From the NCBI RefSeq assembly GCF_027604915.1, contig NZ_JAJAQC010000031.1:1-64000 (forward strand): a stretch of DNA of 64,000 bases, written 5' to 3'. Of this stretch, positions 1 through 10,068 are shown in pieces. This DNA is from Streptomonospora mangrovi. Lineage in GTDB: Bacteria; Actinomycetota; Actinomycetes; Streptosporangiales; Streptosporangiaceae. Within the stretch, counting starts at the first letter, position 1. Each line of letters begins with the position of its first letter. A program made the position numbers and the translations under genes. A model generated the notes under the pieces. The model saw only the letters and a list, made by a program, of their open reading frames with translations, had not been told where the DNA came from and did no database searches.

Positions 1-310
1 CGGCCACGGCCGCGGCCAGCCGCGCGCCCAGCGGGGCGGCGAGCCCGCGCGCCCCGCGCTCCTTGAACTCCAGCAGCAGGGCGCGGTCCAGGCCGCGGTG
101 GCAGCCGGCGGCCCACACGGGCGGGCAGCCGGCCCGCCGCCGGCAGCGGTGGGCGCGGGCGCCGACGGCGGCGGCGCAGGGCCGGCACAGCCGGGGGCCG
201 GGCCGGGCGCACGCGGCGCAGCGGTCGCCCAGCAGCAGCGCGGCGAGGCCGGCCAGGGCGGTGCGCGGGTCGAGCGGGCGGGGCGGGTGCGGTGCGGTGG
301 TCTGGTCCAT
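1..310 (-). CDS. ComF family protein / amidophosphoribosyltransferase-like, N-terminal part (cut by window edge)
   Basis: Reading the minus strand from ATG at 310 gives MDQTTAPHPPRPLDPRTALAG, then a zinc-ribbon-like pattern with two close cysteine pairs (GDRCAACA and RLCRPC). After this comes ALLLEFKERGARGLAAPLG, the conserved ComF segment that precedes the phosphoribosyltransferase fold. The PRPP-binding part lies beyond the window edge. In actinobacteria this gene usually follows lpqB, as here, with a gap of about 100 bp. ComF proteins are linked to DNA uptake in naturally competent bacteria; in actinobacteria the role is unknown. Family call from visible motifs, function not assigned. Confidence 0.82.
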   Translation of the reverse strand, partial: MDQTTAPHPPRPLDPRTALAGLAALLLGDRCAACARPGPRLCRPCAAAVGARAHRCRRRAGCPPVWAAGCHRGLDRALLLEFKERGARGLAAPLGARLAAAVA

Positions 311-409
311 GGCCCCAGGTTGGCCGCGCGGACAGGTGCGCCGCCACACCGATCGCGCGGCTGTGGAAAACCGGGCGGCCGGCGCGGTGCGGACGCGCCG
401 CGCGCCCGC

Positions 410-2323
410 TCAGCCCGGGTAGACCGGGTTGGTGCCGTCGATGACCCGCTGCCAGGTGATCCGGTCGTTGGTCATCCAGATGTGGTCGTCCTCCACGCTG
501 GACAGCAGCGGCAGCCCCGGCGCGGCGGTCACCGCCACCATGTCGGTGCCCGGCGGAGCCCCCGCGCTGGTGGTCTCGGTGCTGCCGTCCAGCGACACCA
601 GGTACCCCTGGTCGGCGCCCCGGCCGTCGCGCCCCAGCACCACCAGTTGGTCGCCGCCGCGCCAGGAGACGTCGGAGACCTCGTCCAGCTCGGTGGCCAG
701 CGGCAGCGCGCCGCCCAGGGTGACGCCGCCGCGCGAGTGGACCACCCGGCCCACCGCCAGCTCGGGGGCGCCGCCCCGGCCGTCCTCGCTGATCACCGCC
801 GCCCGCGTGCCGTCGCGCGACATCCGCAGCCGGGTCACCGCCACGTCGGCCAGCTCGGGCGCGCTGACCTCGACGGGGTCGGTGCCGCCGCGCAGCATCC
901 ACAGCCGCGTGCCCGCGTCGTTCGAGCCGCCGCTGGGCGAGGGCGAGGCCGGCGGGTCGCCCGGCTCGGTGTCCTCCTCGACGGCCTGCTCGTCGTCCTC
1001 CTCGTCGGCGTCCGAGCCCCGCGAGACGTCCTCGGCGACCCACAGGTTGCCGTAGCCGTCCCAGGACAGCGCGGTGTAGTCGCCGCCGGACAGCACCGTG
1101 GCGTACTCGCTGTCCTGGCCGGTGCCGGCGACCACGACCGCGTCGTCCTCGGCGCTGATCCCGGCCACCTGGTCCTCGTCCAGCGACACCGCGTGCCGCT
1201 CCAGCGGGACGTCGCCGGACCCGGCGGCGCCCGCCACCCGCGACTCCTGCGGCAGGCTGTCCAGGGCGTCGCTCTCCAGCGCCCACATCTGGCCGTCGCG
1301 CACGAAGTAGGCGCGCAGGTTGCCGGTGACCCCGGAGGGGTTGACCGACTCCCAGTCGCCGCCGCCGGTGAGCAGGTTCTCGCCCTCCTCGCCGGGGATC
1401 TCGATCTCCTCGCCGCCCACGCGCAGGATCAGCTCCTCGACCTCGGGCAACTGGCGCAGCGTCCACACCAGTTGGGCGCCCATGCCGAAGCGCTCCTCGG
1501 CACCGCCCGCCGGGGTGTCGATCTCGACGGTGACCGTGCCGGAGTCGTAGGCGACGTCGGCGTCGGCGTCCTCGGGGAAGGCCGACTCCACCGCCGGGCG
1601 CAGCCAGCTCGTGGGGCCGTCGACCAGCATCTTCACCAGGCGCGGGGCCGAGCGGTCGCTGCTGACCGGCAGGAACACCGGGTCGGGCACCAGGGTGCTG
1701 CGGTCGCGGTTGAAGAAGTACAGGTTGAGCGGCCGGTAGGCGAGGTCGACGTCGCTGCGGCTGAGGATGAGCTGGTCGGGCGGGTTGGAGATGCGCCACT
1801 CGCCGTCGTCGTTGCGCACCAGGTCGAAGGTGACGTCGATCAGCTCGCCGTCGGCGGGCAGGTACTGGCCGCCGCTGTCGATGGTGGCCATGCGGGTGCT
1901 GAGCAGCCGCACCCGGGCGGTGTCGCCGCCGCCGTCGGTGAGCCGGTCGATGGTCAGCTCGTCGGCGTCCTCGTAGACCAGCACCGGCCCGCTGGGGTTC
2001 CACTCGCCGCTGGGGCGGGCCGCCAGGTACTCGCGGGCGGCCCCGTGGTTCTCCTCGAAGCTGCCCATGCCCTTGAGGAAGCCCCGGACCAGGCCCTCGG
2101 GGGTGATCCCGGGCTGGGGGCCGGGCGGCAACTGGCGGACGTAGCGGCCGTCGGAGGCGGTGGCGCCGGTGTCGCCGCCGGCGCCCTCGACCACCGGCCC
2201 GCCGCTGGGCACGGTCGCGCAGCCCGACAGCGCGGCCAGCGCCAGCGCGGCCGCGAGACCCGCGCGCACGCGCGGGCGGGCGGACCGGGTGGCGGGTGCG
2301 GGGTCGTGCCGGTCGGATCTCAT
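410..2323 (-). CDS. lpqB: Lipoprotein LpqB with beta-propeller and GerMN domain
   Basis: The 637-aa protein begins MRSDRHDPAP and has a positively charged leader, a hydrophobic stretch and a lipobox LSGC with the lipidated cysteine at residue 35, so it should be anchored on the outer face of the membrane. The middle part (roughly 60-350) fits the LpqB N-terminal and GerMN regions; the C-terminal half has the repeating Trp/Gly blades of a beta-propeller. In Mycobacterium LpqB binds the extracellular part of MtrB and tunes MtrA phosphorylation. Its ATG overlaps the mtrB stop as ATGA (2320-2323), so translation is probably coupled. Residues about 485-510 form an acidic Asp/Glu-rich loop between blades. 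Identity is secure from order and motifs. Confidence 0.95.
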   Translation of the reverse strand: MRSDRHDPAPATRSARPRVRAGLAAALALAALSGCATVPSGGPVVEGAGGDTGATASDGRYVRQLPPGPQPGITPEGLVRGFLKGMGSFEENHGAAREYLAARPSGEWNPSGPVLVYEDADELTIDRLTDGGGDTARVRLLSTRMATIDSGGQYLPADGELIDVTFDLVRNDDGEWRISNPPDQLILSRSDVDLAYRPLNLYFFNRDRSTLVPDPVFLPVSSDRSAPRLVKMLVDGPTSWLRPAVESAFPEDADADVAYDSGTVTVEIDTPAGGAEERFGMGAQLVWTLRQLPEVEELILRVGGEEIEIPGEEGENLLTGGGDWESVNPSGVTGNLRAYFVRDGQMWALESDALDSLPQESRVAGAAGSGDVPLERHAVSLDEDQVAGISAEDDAVVVAGTGQDSEYATVLSGGDYTALSWDGYGNLWVAEDVSRGSDADEEDDEQAVEEDTEPGDPPASPSPSGGSNDAGTRLWMLRGGTDPVEVSAPELADVAVTRLRMSRDGTRAAVISEDGRGGAPELAVGRVVHSRGGVTLGGALPLATELDEVSDVSWRGGDQLVVLGRDGRGADQGYLVSLDGSTETTSAGAPPGTDMVAVTAAPGLPLLSSVEDDHIWMTNDRITWQRVIDGTNPVYPG

Positions 2324-3915
2324 GCGCCCTCCCCCGCTCCCGCGGCGGTGCCGGCCGTGCGCTCGCCCAGCGGCGCGGAGAACCCGCGGGCGCGGCCGAT
2401 CGCCATCTCGGGCGGCGCCAGCGGCAGCGGCGAGCCGCGCAGCTCGGCGCCGGCCCGGCGCGGCAGCGACAGCCGGAACTGCGAGCCCTTGCCGGGCATG
2501 CCCCACGCCTGGAGCCAGCCGCCGTGCAACTGGGCGTCCTCCTTGGCGATGGACAGGCCCAGCCCGGTGCCGCCGGTGGTGCGCGCCCGCGCGGGGTCGG
2601 CGCGCCAGAAGCGGTCGAAGCACAGGTGCTCCTCGCCCTCCTTGAGGCCCACCCCGAAGTCGCGCACGGCCACGGCCACCGCGTCGCGGTCGCCGGCGGC
2701 GGTGACGATGACGTCGCGGCCCTCGCTGTGCTCGATCGCGTTGACGACGAGGTTGCGCAGGATGCGGTTGATGCGGCGCGGGTCGAACTCGGCCACGCAC
2801 GGCTCGGCCGGCAGCCGCAGCACGACCTTGATGCCGCGCTTCTCGGCGATCTGCTCGGCGTCGCCGACGGCCTTCAGCACCGCGTCGCGGATGTCGACGG
2901 TCTCCAGCGACAGGGTGACGGCGCCGGCGTCGTGCCGGCTGATCTCCAACAGGTCGGTCAGCAACTCCTCGAACCGCTCCAACTGGCTCTGGAGCAGCTC
3001 CACCGAGCGGCCCATGGTGGGGTCGAGCTGGTGGCGGTCCTCATACAGCAGGTCGCCGGCCATGCGGATGGTGGTCAGCGGGGTGCGCAGCTCGTGGGAG
3101 ACGTCGGAGGCGAACTGGCGCTGCACCTGGGACAGCTCCTCCAGCTCGCGGATCTTCTCCTGGAGGTTGCCGGCCATGTCGTTGAAGGAGATCGCCAGCC
3201 GGGCGAGGTCGTCCTCGCCGCGGACCTTCATGCGCTCGGTGAGGTCGCCCGAGGCCAGGCGCTCGGCCGAGCCCGCCGCCGCCCGCACCGGGATCACCAC
3301 CTGGCGGGTCACCACGTAGGCGATCACCGCCAGCAGCAGGATCAGCGCGGTACCGACGAAGAAGACGGTGTTCTGCACCAGGTCGAGCATCTGCTGCTCG
3401 TGGTCCAGCGGGAACAGGTAGTACAGCTCGTAGGAGTTGGACAGCCGCGCCCCCACCGCCAGCCCCGGCTGGCGGGTGTCGCCGCGGATGATCTCGGTGA
3501 AGGTGACGTACTGCTTCTCCAGCTCCAGGCTCTGGCCGACCTCGTCGCGCAGCCGCTGGGGCACGCTGGCCTCGTCGACGGTGGCGTAGCCGCTGAGGCC
3601 GCCGATGTCGGGCAGGATCACCACCTCGTACAGCCCGGTGGCGCCGCTGTGGTTGGCCAGTTCGGCGGTGATCTCGGCGACCTGGCCGTCCTGGTCGGCG
3701 CTCTGGTCTCCGTCCTGCATCATGTTGACGGCGGTGGTCAGCCCGGCCTTGTGGTCGTTGAGGGCGGCCTCGCGCTTGGCGTCGAGCAGCCCGGTGAGCA
3801 CCTGCTGCACCAGGAAGAACCCGAGCACGGCGGTGACCAGCGCCGAGATGAGCAGGGTGGTGGTGACCACCCGAAGTTGCAGCGAGCGCCGCCAGCGGTG
3901 GTGCACGCCGCGCAC
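2320..3915 (-). CDS. mtrB: Two-component sensor histidine kinase MtrB
   Basis: A 531-aa membrane sensor kinase. A transmembrane helix at about 15-40 is followed by an extracellular sensor region to about 180, a second helix at 183-203 and a HAMP linker to about 258. The dimerisation/phosphoacceptor box FASDVSHELRTPL places the histidine at residue 274. The ATP-binding domain shows an N box (LRNLVVNAIEHSEG), DFGVGL and GGTGLGLSIAKE. The first start codon in frame is GTG at 3915. The family normally has a slightly longer N-terminus and the homologous frame continues upstream without ATG/GTG/TTG, so the true start could be a rarer codon. It phosphorylates MtrA; the genes are co-transcribed as mtrA-mtrB-lpqB. 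Confidence 0.95.
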   Translation of the reverse strand: MRGVHHRWRRSLQLRVVTTTLLISALVTAVLGFFLVQQVLTGLLDAKREAALNDHKAGLTTAVNMMQDGDQSADQDGQVAEITAELANHSGATGLYEVVILPDIGGLSGYATVDEASVPQRLRDEVGQSLELEKQYVTFTEIIRGDTRQPGLAVGARLSNSYELYYLFPLDHEQQMLDLVQNTVFFVGTALILLLAVIAYVVTRQVVIPVRAAAGSAERLASGDLTERMKVRGEDDLARLAISFNDMAGNLQEKIRELEELSQVQRQFASDVSHELRTPLTTIRMAGDLLYEDRHQLDPTMGRSVELLQSQLERFEELLTDLLEISRHDAGAVTLSLETVDIRDAVLKAVGDAEQIAEKRGIKVVLRLPAEPCVAEFDPRRINRILRNLVVNAIEHSEGRDVIVTAAGDRDAVAVAVRDFGVGLKEGEEHLCFDRFWRADPARARTTGGTGLGLSIAKEDAQLHGGWLQAWGMPGKGSQFRLSLPRRAGAELRGSPLPLAPPEMAIGRARGFSAPLGERTAGTAAGAGEGA

Positions 3916-4077
3916 CAGCGCCCGCGCGGCCCGCTGGGCGGCGAGGTAGCAGCGGACGGGCAGCCCGGCGAACCGGTGCAGGGGCGAGCGCGCGGCGACC
4001 GCCCCCTCCGGGGGTCCGCCGCGTCGGCACCACCGCCGCCGCTCACCTGCCGCTCACCCGCGCCCTGATGTGTCGGC

Positions 4078-4755
4078 TCAGGCGGTCCCGGCCTTGTAGC
4101 CGACGCCGCGGACGGTCACCACGACCTCGGGGTGCTCGGGGTCCTTCTCGATCTTGGCGCGCAGCCGCTGCACGTGGACGTTGACCAGGCGGGTGTCGGC
4201 GGCGTGGCGGTAGCCCCAGACCTGCTCCAGCAGGACCTCGCGGGTGAAGACCTGGCGCGGCTTGCGGGCCAGGGCCACCAGGAGGTCGAACTCCAGCGGG
4301 GTGAGGCTGATGGGCTCGCCGTCGCGGCGCACGGAGTGGCCGGCGACGTCGATGGTGATGTCGCCGATCTGGAGGACCTCGGGCGCGGGCTCCTCGGTGC
4401 GGCGCAGCCGCACGCGGACCCGGGCCACCAGTTCCTTGGGCTTGAACGGCTTGACGATGTAGTCGTCGGCGCCGGACTCCAGGCCCAGCACGACGTCGAC
4501 GGTGTCGCTCTTGGCCGTGAGCATGACGATGGGCACGCCGGACTCGGCGCGGATCTGGCGGCAGACGTCGATGCCGTCGGCCCCGGGCAGCATCAGGTCC
4601 AGCAGCACGAGGTCGGGCTTGGTCTCGCGGAACGCCTCCAGCGCCTTGTCGCCGTCGTGGACGAACGACGGCTCGAAGCCTTCGCCGCGAAGGACGATGC
4701 CCAACATCTCAGCGAGAGCGAGGTCGTCGTCGACGACCAGTACGCGTCCCTTCAT
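4078..4755 (-). CDS. mtrA: Response regulator MtrA (OmpR/PhoB family)
   Basis: A 225-aa regulator with an N-terminal receiver domain (MKGRVLVVDDDLALAEML, phosphoacceptor Asp53 in LVLLDLMLPG, conserved Lys in DDYIVKPF) and a C-terminal winged helix (SLTPLEFDLLVALARKPRQV and a final RGVGYK). MtrA controls cell division, envelope and replication-linked genes in actinobacteria. I chose ATG at 4755 because the protein then matches family length; an in-frame TTG at 4821 with a purine-rich AGAAAGGAG before it would add 22 unrelated residues. No strong ribosome site precedes 4755. The gap to mtrB is about 160 bp. Confidence 0.95.
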   Translation of the reverse strand: MKGRVLVVDDDLALAEMLGIVLRGEGFEPSFVHDGDKALEAFRETKPDLVLLDLMLPGADGIDVCRQIRAESGVPIVMLTAKSDTVDVVLGLESGADDYIVKPFKPKELVARVRVRLRRTEEPAPEVLQIGDITIDVAGHSVRRDGEPISLTPLEFDLLVALARKPRQVFTREVLLEQVWGYRHAADTRLVNVHVQRLRAKIEKDPEHPEVVVTVRGVGYKAGTA

Positions 4756-5203
4756 AGGTGTATCCGGCGCGTAGCGCCCTGCGGCGCACGGTGTCGCGCC
4801 TTCTCCTTTCTGGACACTCAAGCGGCGGAAACTTCGGACACTTTCGCCGGGTCCCTCGTGGGAGCCGTCCTCCCCGTCAACCTTGCCATCCGCGGGGTCG
4901 ACCGCGCTCTCCCCCGGCCGCCCCGTCTCCCCGGGCGGGCCGCCGCTCGACGGTGGAGGCGCCCACTACCCTGCCGCCCGCGCCGCCGCCGCGTCCAGAG
5001 TGGGTCCGGGCGGGCCGCGGCCGTGGTCGGCGCCGAGTTGGCCAGCAGATAACAGAAAGCATACAAAAAGAATGAACCGGAGCGGCGTTGCGAAAGCGTG
5101 CGGGACCAGGCCGCTCACCGGCACCGCCCGTGGTGTCCCCGATGTGGCATAACGTGGGTGTCAGCCACCCCCGGAGTACGACCGCCTCGGAGGACCGATA
5201 CGG
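4756..5203. promoter_or_regulatory. Divergent intergenic region between mtrA and the membrane-protein operon
   Basis: 448 bp without a convincing gene. It holds the starts for mtrA (leftward) and the 5204 gene (rightward). An unusually A-rich stretch lies at about 5047-5075, and AGTGTCC occurs twice on the minus strand within about 30 bp just upstream of mtrA (about 4810-4845), a possible regulator site; this is weak. A good ribosome site CGGAGG at 5188-5193 serves the gene at 5204. Confidence 0.4.
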
Positions 5204-6715
5204 ATGGATCACGACGACCCCCGCCGGCCCGTCCCAGGTCCCCCTGAGCAGCCCGAGCAGCCCGAGCAGCCCGGCGAACCCGCCGCCGGCCCCGCACCCG
5301 GCGGCCCCGGCGCCGGGGAGCGGCCGGCCCCGGGCTGGGCCGCGCCCGGCGCGCCGACCCCGGCCGCCGGATCGCCGTGGGCCGCACCCGGCCACACCCC
5401 GGGCCACCAGCCGCCACCGTACCCTCCGCCCGGCGGGGACGCTCCGCACTCCGGTGCGCCGGCCGGCGCACCCGGCTGGGCCGCGCCCGGCGGGCCGCCC
5501 CCGGCGGGCGGCGGCCCCTCCGCCCCCGGCCCCCACGCCTACGGCGCACCCGGCCACGCCCCCGCCCACCCCGGGCCGCCCGCCTGGGGCCGCCCGTGGG
5601 CGCCCCGCCCCGGCGTGGTGGCGCTGCGGCCCCTCACCCTGGGCGACCTCTTCAACGGCGCGTTCGGCTACGTGCGCGCCAACCCCCGCACCGCGCTGGG
5701 GCTGGCGCTGATCGTGTCGGCGGCGGCCAACGTCATCACCGCCATCGGCATGGGCGGCTACCTCTCCGACTACGGCCTGCTGGTCGAGGAGTCCCTCCAG
5801 GACCCCTACGCCGCGCCTTCCTCGGACTTCCCGATCGCGCCGTGGACCATCGTCACCATGTACGGCGGCGCCCTGTTCTCCTACGTCGGCCAGATCGTGC
5901 TCACCGGCCTGCTGGCGGCCGTGGTGGGCATGGCGGTGCTGGGCCGGCACGTGTCCATGTCCGAGGCTTACGCCCTGGTCCGGGGCCGCCTGGGCGCGGT
6001 GTTCGGCGTGGCCGGCCTGCTGTTCCTCATCGGCCTGGGCTGGAGCCTGCTGTTCCTGGGCGTCATCGTCGGCGCGGTGGTGCTGGGCATGGGCGTCGAC
6101 CCCGTGGCCGGCGTGCTCACCGGGTTCGTCGGGGTGATCGCCGTGGTCGCGGTGGCCGTGTGGGTGTTCGTGCGCACCTCGCTGGCCATGCCGGTGGCGG
6201 TGCTGGAGCACGTCGGACCGGGGCGGTCGCTGGCCCGCTCCTGGGGGCTGACCCAGCGGAGCTGGTGGCGGGTCTTCGGCATCACGGTCCTCGCCCAGAT
6301 CCTCGTCTCGATGGTGGCCAACCTGCTGGCCACGCCGTTCACGCTGGGCGGCACCGTGGTCGCGCTGCTGGGCGGCGGCGCCGCGTGGGCCACCGTGGTC
6401 GCCGCCATGCTGTCGTTCCTGGGCACCGTGCTGGCGATGACCCTGTCCTCGCCCTTCGTCATCGGCGTCACCACGCTGCTCTACATCGACCTGCGGATGC
6501 GCCGCGAGGGCCTCGACCTCCGGCTCCAGGCCGCCGCGCAGTCGGGGCAGCACACCGGCCCCGAGGTCTACCGCACCGACTACCAGCCCGCCCACGACCA
6601 GCCGGCGGCGCCGGGCGGCCCCTACGGCGGCGCGCCCGCCCCCCACGGCGGGTACCCCTCGGGCGGGTATCCCACGGGCGGGTACCCCTCCGGCGGCTAC
6701 GGGGGTCCCGCTTGA
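5204..6715 (+). CDS. Multi-pass membrane protein with Pro-rich head and Gly/Tyr repeat tail (glycerophosphodiester phosphodiesterase membrane-domain type)
   Basis: 503 aa. Residues 1-140 are proline/glycine/alanine-rich with PEQPEQPEQ repeats and look disordered. From about 145 (LRPLTLGDLFNGAFGYVRANP) a membrane domain follows with about six hydrophobic helices to about 420. This entry motif is typical of actinobacterial proteins annotated with the GdpD-type membrane domain, which need not have phosphodiesterase activity; no catalytic domain is seen. The last 25 residues are GGYPSGGYPTGGYPSGG-type repeats. The stop overlaps the TTG start of the next gene (TTGA), so this is the first gene of the DUF4129-DUF4350-moxR-DUF58 operon. 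Biochemical role unknown. Confidence 0.75.
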   Translation: MDHDDPRRPVPGPPEQPEQPEQPGEPAAGPAPGGPGAGERPAPGWAAPGAPTPAAGSPWAAPGHTPGHQPPPYPPPGGDAPHSGAPAGAPGWAAPGGPPPAGGGPSAPGPHAYGAPGHAPAHPGPPAWGRPWAPRPGVVALRPLTLGDLFNGAFGYVRANPRTALGLALIVSAAANVITAIGMGGYLSDYGLLVEESLQDPYAAPSSDFPIAPWTIVTMYGGALFSYVGQIVLTGLLAAVVGMAVLGRHVSMSEAYALVRGRLGAVFGVAGLLFLIGLGWSLLFLGVIVGAVVLGMGVDPVAGVLTGFVGVIAVVAVAVWVFVRTSLAMPVAVLEHVGPGRSLARSWGLTQRSWWRVFGITVLAQILVSMVANLLATPFTLGGTVVALLGGGAAWATVVAAMLSFLGTVLAMTLSSPFVIGVTTLLYIDLRMRREGLDLRLQAAAQSGQHTGPEVYRTDYQPAHDQPAAPGGPYGGAPAPHGGYPSGGYPTGGYPSGGYGGPA

Positions 6716-7371
6716 CCGGCGCCGCGCCGGTCCTCGCGGCGGCCGCCGCGGTCGACCGCGAGGAGGGCGCGCGCCTGGCCCGCGAGGAACTCGCCAAGCC
6801 CGCCTACCGCGAGGCCGAACCCAGCCTGCTGGAGCTGGTCCTCCAGTGGATCGACGACTGGATCGCCGACATCCTCGACATCGGCATGGACGTCCCCGGC
6901 GGCTGGTGGGTGCTCGCGCCGCTGCTGGCGCTCCTCGCCGTGCTGCTCGTGGGCCTGGTCGTGTACCTGCGCCCGTCCCTGCGGCGGCGCCGCGCCGGCG
7001 CCGCCGTCGACACCGGCGCCCCGCTGACCGCCGCCGACCACCGGGCCGCCGCCGAACGCCACGCCGCCGCCGGCGACTACGCCGCCGCCATCCGCGAACG
7101 GCTGCGCGCCATCAGCCGCGACCTGGAGGACCGGGCCGTGATCACCCCGCGCCCCGGCCGCACGGCCACCGAACTCGCGGCCGAGACCGCCGTGGAGCTG
7201 CCCCACCTGCGCGACCGCCTCTACGCCGCCGCCACCACGTTCAACGACTCCGCCTACGGCCAGCGCACCGCCACCGCCGAGGGCTACCGCCTGCTCAGCG
7301 ACCTCGACGACCGCCTGCGCGAGGGCCGCCCCGCCGCCACCGCCGCCGCGACCGAGGGCGGTGCCGCGTGA
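6712..7371 (+). CDS. DUF4129 domain membrane protein
   Basis: 219 aa starting at TTG 6712, which overlaps the previous stop by 4 bases (TTGA). It has an N-terminal amphipathic region, one strong membrane helix near residues 65-85 (WWVLAPLLALLAVLLVGLVVYL), and a C-terminal helical cytoplasmic domain with HAAAGDYAAAIRERLRAI and PRPGRTATELA, the hallmarks of DUF4129. In actinobacteria this family lies with DUF4350, MoxR and DUF58 genes, as here; the module may act in envelope assembly or protein maturation, but no activity is proven. Its TGA overlaps the GTG of the next gene. Confidence 0.82.
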   Translation: MTGAAPVLAAAAAVDREEGARLAREELAKPAYREAEPSLLELVLQWIDDWIADILDIGMDVPGGWWVLAPLLALLAVLLVGLVVYLRPSLRRRRAGAAVDTGAPLTAADHRAAAERHAAAGDYAAAIRERLRAISRDLEDRAVITPRPGRTATELAAETAVELPHLRDRLYAAATTFNDSAYGQRTATAEGYRLLSDLDDRLREGRPAATAAATEGGAA

Positions 7372-8573
7372 GCGCCCCCGCCTCCCCCGCGACCCTGGCC
7401 CCGCCCACCCCGCCCGGCGAGAGCGGCGCGCCCGTCTCGGCGGGCGCCGCCGACCTGTGGCGCCGCGCGCGCGGGCCGCTGGCCTTCCTCGGCGGCCTGG
7501 TCGTGCTGGCCCTGCTGCTGTCGCTGGGCGCCCAGGGCAACCGCACGGGCCCGCTCGAACCCGAGGACCCCGCGCCCGAGGGCGCCCGCGCGCTGGTCCA
7601 GATCCTCGACTCCCACGCCGGCGGCGACGTCACCGTGGCCCGCAGCGCCGCCGACGCCGTCGAGGCCGCCGGCCCCGACACCGTCCTGGTCGTGGTGGGC
7701 TCCCACCGGCTGCCCGCCGACCAGCTCGCCGACCTCGCCCAGACCCCCGGCGACCGCGTCCTGGTGCGGCCCACCACCCTGGCGCTGGAGGCCCTGGCGC
7801 CGGGCGTGCGCGTGACCGGGCGCGTCGACGGCCGCGTGCTCGCGCCCGAGTGCCGCCTGCCGGCGGCCCGCGCCGCCGGCACCGCCGACCTGGGCGGCGA
7901 ACTGTACGCCGCCGACGGCGCCCGCGCCTGCTACCCCGACCCCCAGGGCGAGGGCCACGGGCTGGTACAGGTCGCCACCGACCACGGCACCGCCACCGTG
8001 CTGGGCACGCCCGAGCCGCTGACCAACGCCCGCCTGGACCGCGAGGGCAACGCCGCGCTGCTGCTGTCGCTGGTGGGCGGGCGCGACGTGGTGTGGCTGC
8101 GGCCCGAGCCCGTCGCCGAGGGCGGGCAGGCCGACATCTGGTCCCTCACCGCGCCGTCGCTGCGCTACAGCCTGATCCCGCTGACCGCCGCCCTGCTGCT
8201 GCTCGCCTTCTGGCAGGGCCGCCGCCTGGGTCCGCTGGTGGTCGAGCGGCTGCCGGTGGTGGTCCGGGCGTCGGAGACCGCCGAGGGCCGCGCCGGGCTG
8301 TACGCCGCGCGGCGGGCGCGCGACCGGGCGGGCGCCGCGCTGCGCTCGGGCACCCTGCGCCGCCTGCGCCCGGCCCTGGGGCTGGCCGCCGACAGCGCAC
8401 CCGAGGCCGTGGTCACCGCCGTGGCGGCCCGCAGCGGCGACGACCCCGCCGGGTTGCGCGTCCTGCTCTACGGCGCCGCCCCCGGCGGCGCGGCCGACCC
8501 CTACACCGCCGACGACCACGGCCTGGTGCGGCTGGGCGACGACCTGGACCGGTTGGAGGGCCGTCTGCGGTGA
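7368..8573 (+). CDS. DUF4350 domain membrane protein
   Basis: 401 aa from GTG 7368 (GTGA overlap with the previous stop). A membrane helix at about 38-58 is followed by an extracytoplasmic region that resembles the DUF4350 fold (alternating strands: TVLVVVGSHRLP, DRVLVRPTT, GHGLVQVATDHGTATVLGTPEPLTN). A second membrane helix is near residues 265-280 (SLIPLTAALLLLAFWQG). The C-terminal part (about 290-401) is helical and probably cytoplasmic. The conserved gene order places it between DUF4129 and MoxR. Function unknown. Confidence 0.8.
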   Translation: MSAPASPATLAPPTPPGESGAPVSAGAADLWRRARGPLAFLGGLVVLALLLSLGAQGNRTGPLEPEDPAPEGARALVQILDSHAGGDVTVARSAADAVEAAGPDTVLVVVGSHRLPADQLADLAQTPGDRVLVRPTTLALEALAPGVRVTGRVDGRVLAPECRLPAARAAGTADLGGELYAADGARACYPDPQGEGHGLVQVATDHGTATVLGTPEPLTNARLDREGNAALLLSLVGGRDVVWLRPEPVAEGGQADIWSLTAPSLRYSLIPLTAALLLLAFWQGRRLGPLVVERLPVVVRASETAEGRAGLYAARRARDRAGAALRSGTLRRLRPALGLAADSAPEAVVTAVAARSGDDPAGLRVLLYGAAPGGAADPYTADDHGLVRLGDDLDRLEGRLR

Positions 8574-8688
8574 GCCCCGCACCCGCGCCCGTCCGCCGCC
8601 GCGGCCCCGCCCCGCCGCCGCGCCCCCCTGCCGCCGCGCCGCCGCGCGCACTGCCCAAGCCGACTTCGCTGATCGAGGGAGACCACCA

Positions 8689-9684
<996 letters not shown>

Positions 9685-10068
9685 GCCGCCGGACGGGCCG
9701 CCGGCGCGTCCGCAGGGCGCGCCCGCCCCGCCCGAGGGGGCCGGCGGTCCGCCGGTCGGTCGGCGGTTGTCCACAGCCTCCGCAACGCGGTGGCGGGGGC
9801 GCGGCCGGCCCGGGTTGGATGGACATGCGCGCGGAAGCGGCGCCGGCCGGCGGGCCGCCCGCGGGGCCGGTGGCCGGTTCCGGCCGACGGCGCCGGTGTG
9901 CGGGGCGGTGGGACGGCGCGGCGGAGGGCGGTGCGCGCGGTGAGAGCGTGCGGAGCGGTGCGCCGTTCCGGGCGCGACGGACCGCCGGACCGCCGGGCTG
10001 GCGGTGGGGAACGAACAGACGGTTGGGGATCCGGCCTTCGGGCCGGGGTGAGGTGAAGGGAGGCCGCC
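9685..10068. other. Intergenic region between moxR and DUF58 gene
   Basis: 384 bp with no credible gene. A single DnaA-box-like TTGTCCACA is at 9767-9775. Just before the DUF58 start is a short hairpin with a UUCG tetraloop (CCGGCC-TTCG-GGCCGG, 10031-10046) that would lie in the mRNA leader, followed by a strong AAGGGAGG ribosome site. The gap may mark a separate promoter for the DUF58 gene. Confidence 0.5.

Noticed and set aside
98-3319. Long open frame opposite comF/lpqB/mtrB, and similar long antisense frames elsewhere
   Set aside because: High GC produces long shadow frames; composition is Arg/Ala/Gly/His-rich without domains, while the opposite strand has clear genes.
4756-4821. TTG 4821 as mtrA start (22 extra residues)
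   Set aside because: The extension is not part of the receiver domain; ATG 4755 gives normal family length, although the purine-rich site near 4803-4811 is tempting.
9767-9775. DnaA box TTGTCCACA, with a second TTTTCCACA-like site (minus strand) near 362-371
   Set aside because: Single isolated boxes with no cluster, AT-rich unwinding region or dnaA/dnaN genes; not an origin.
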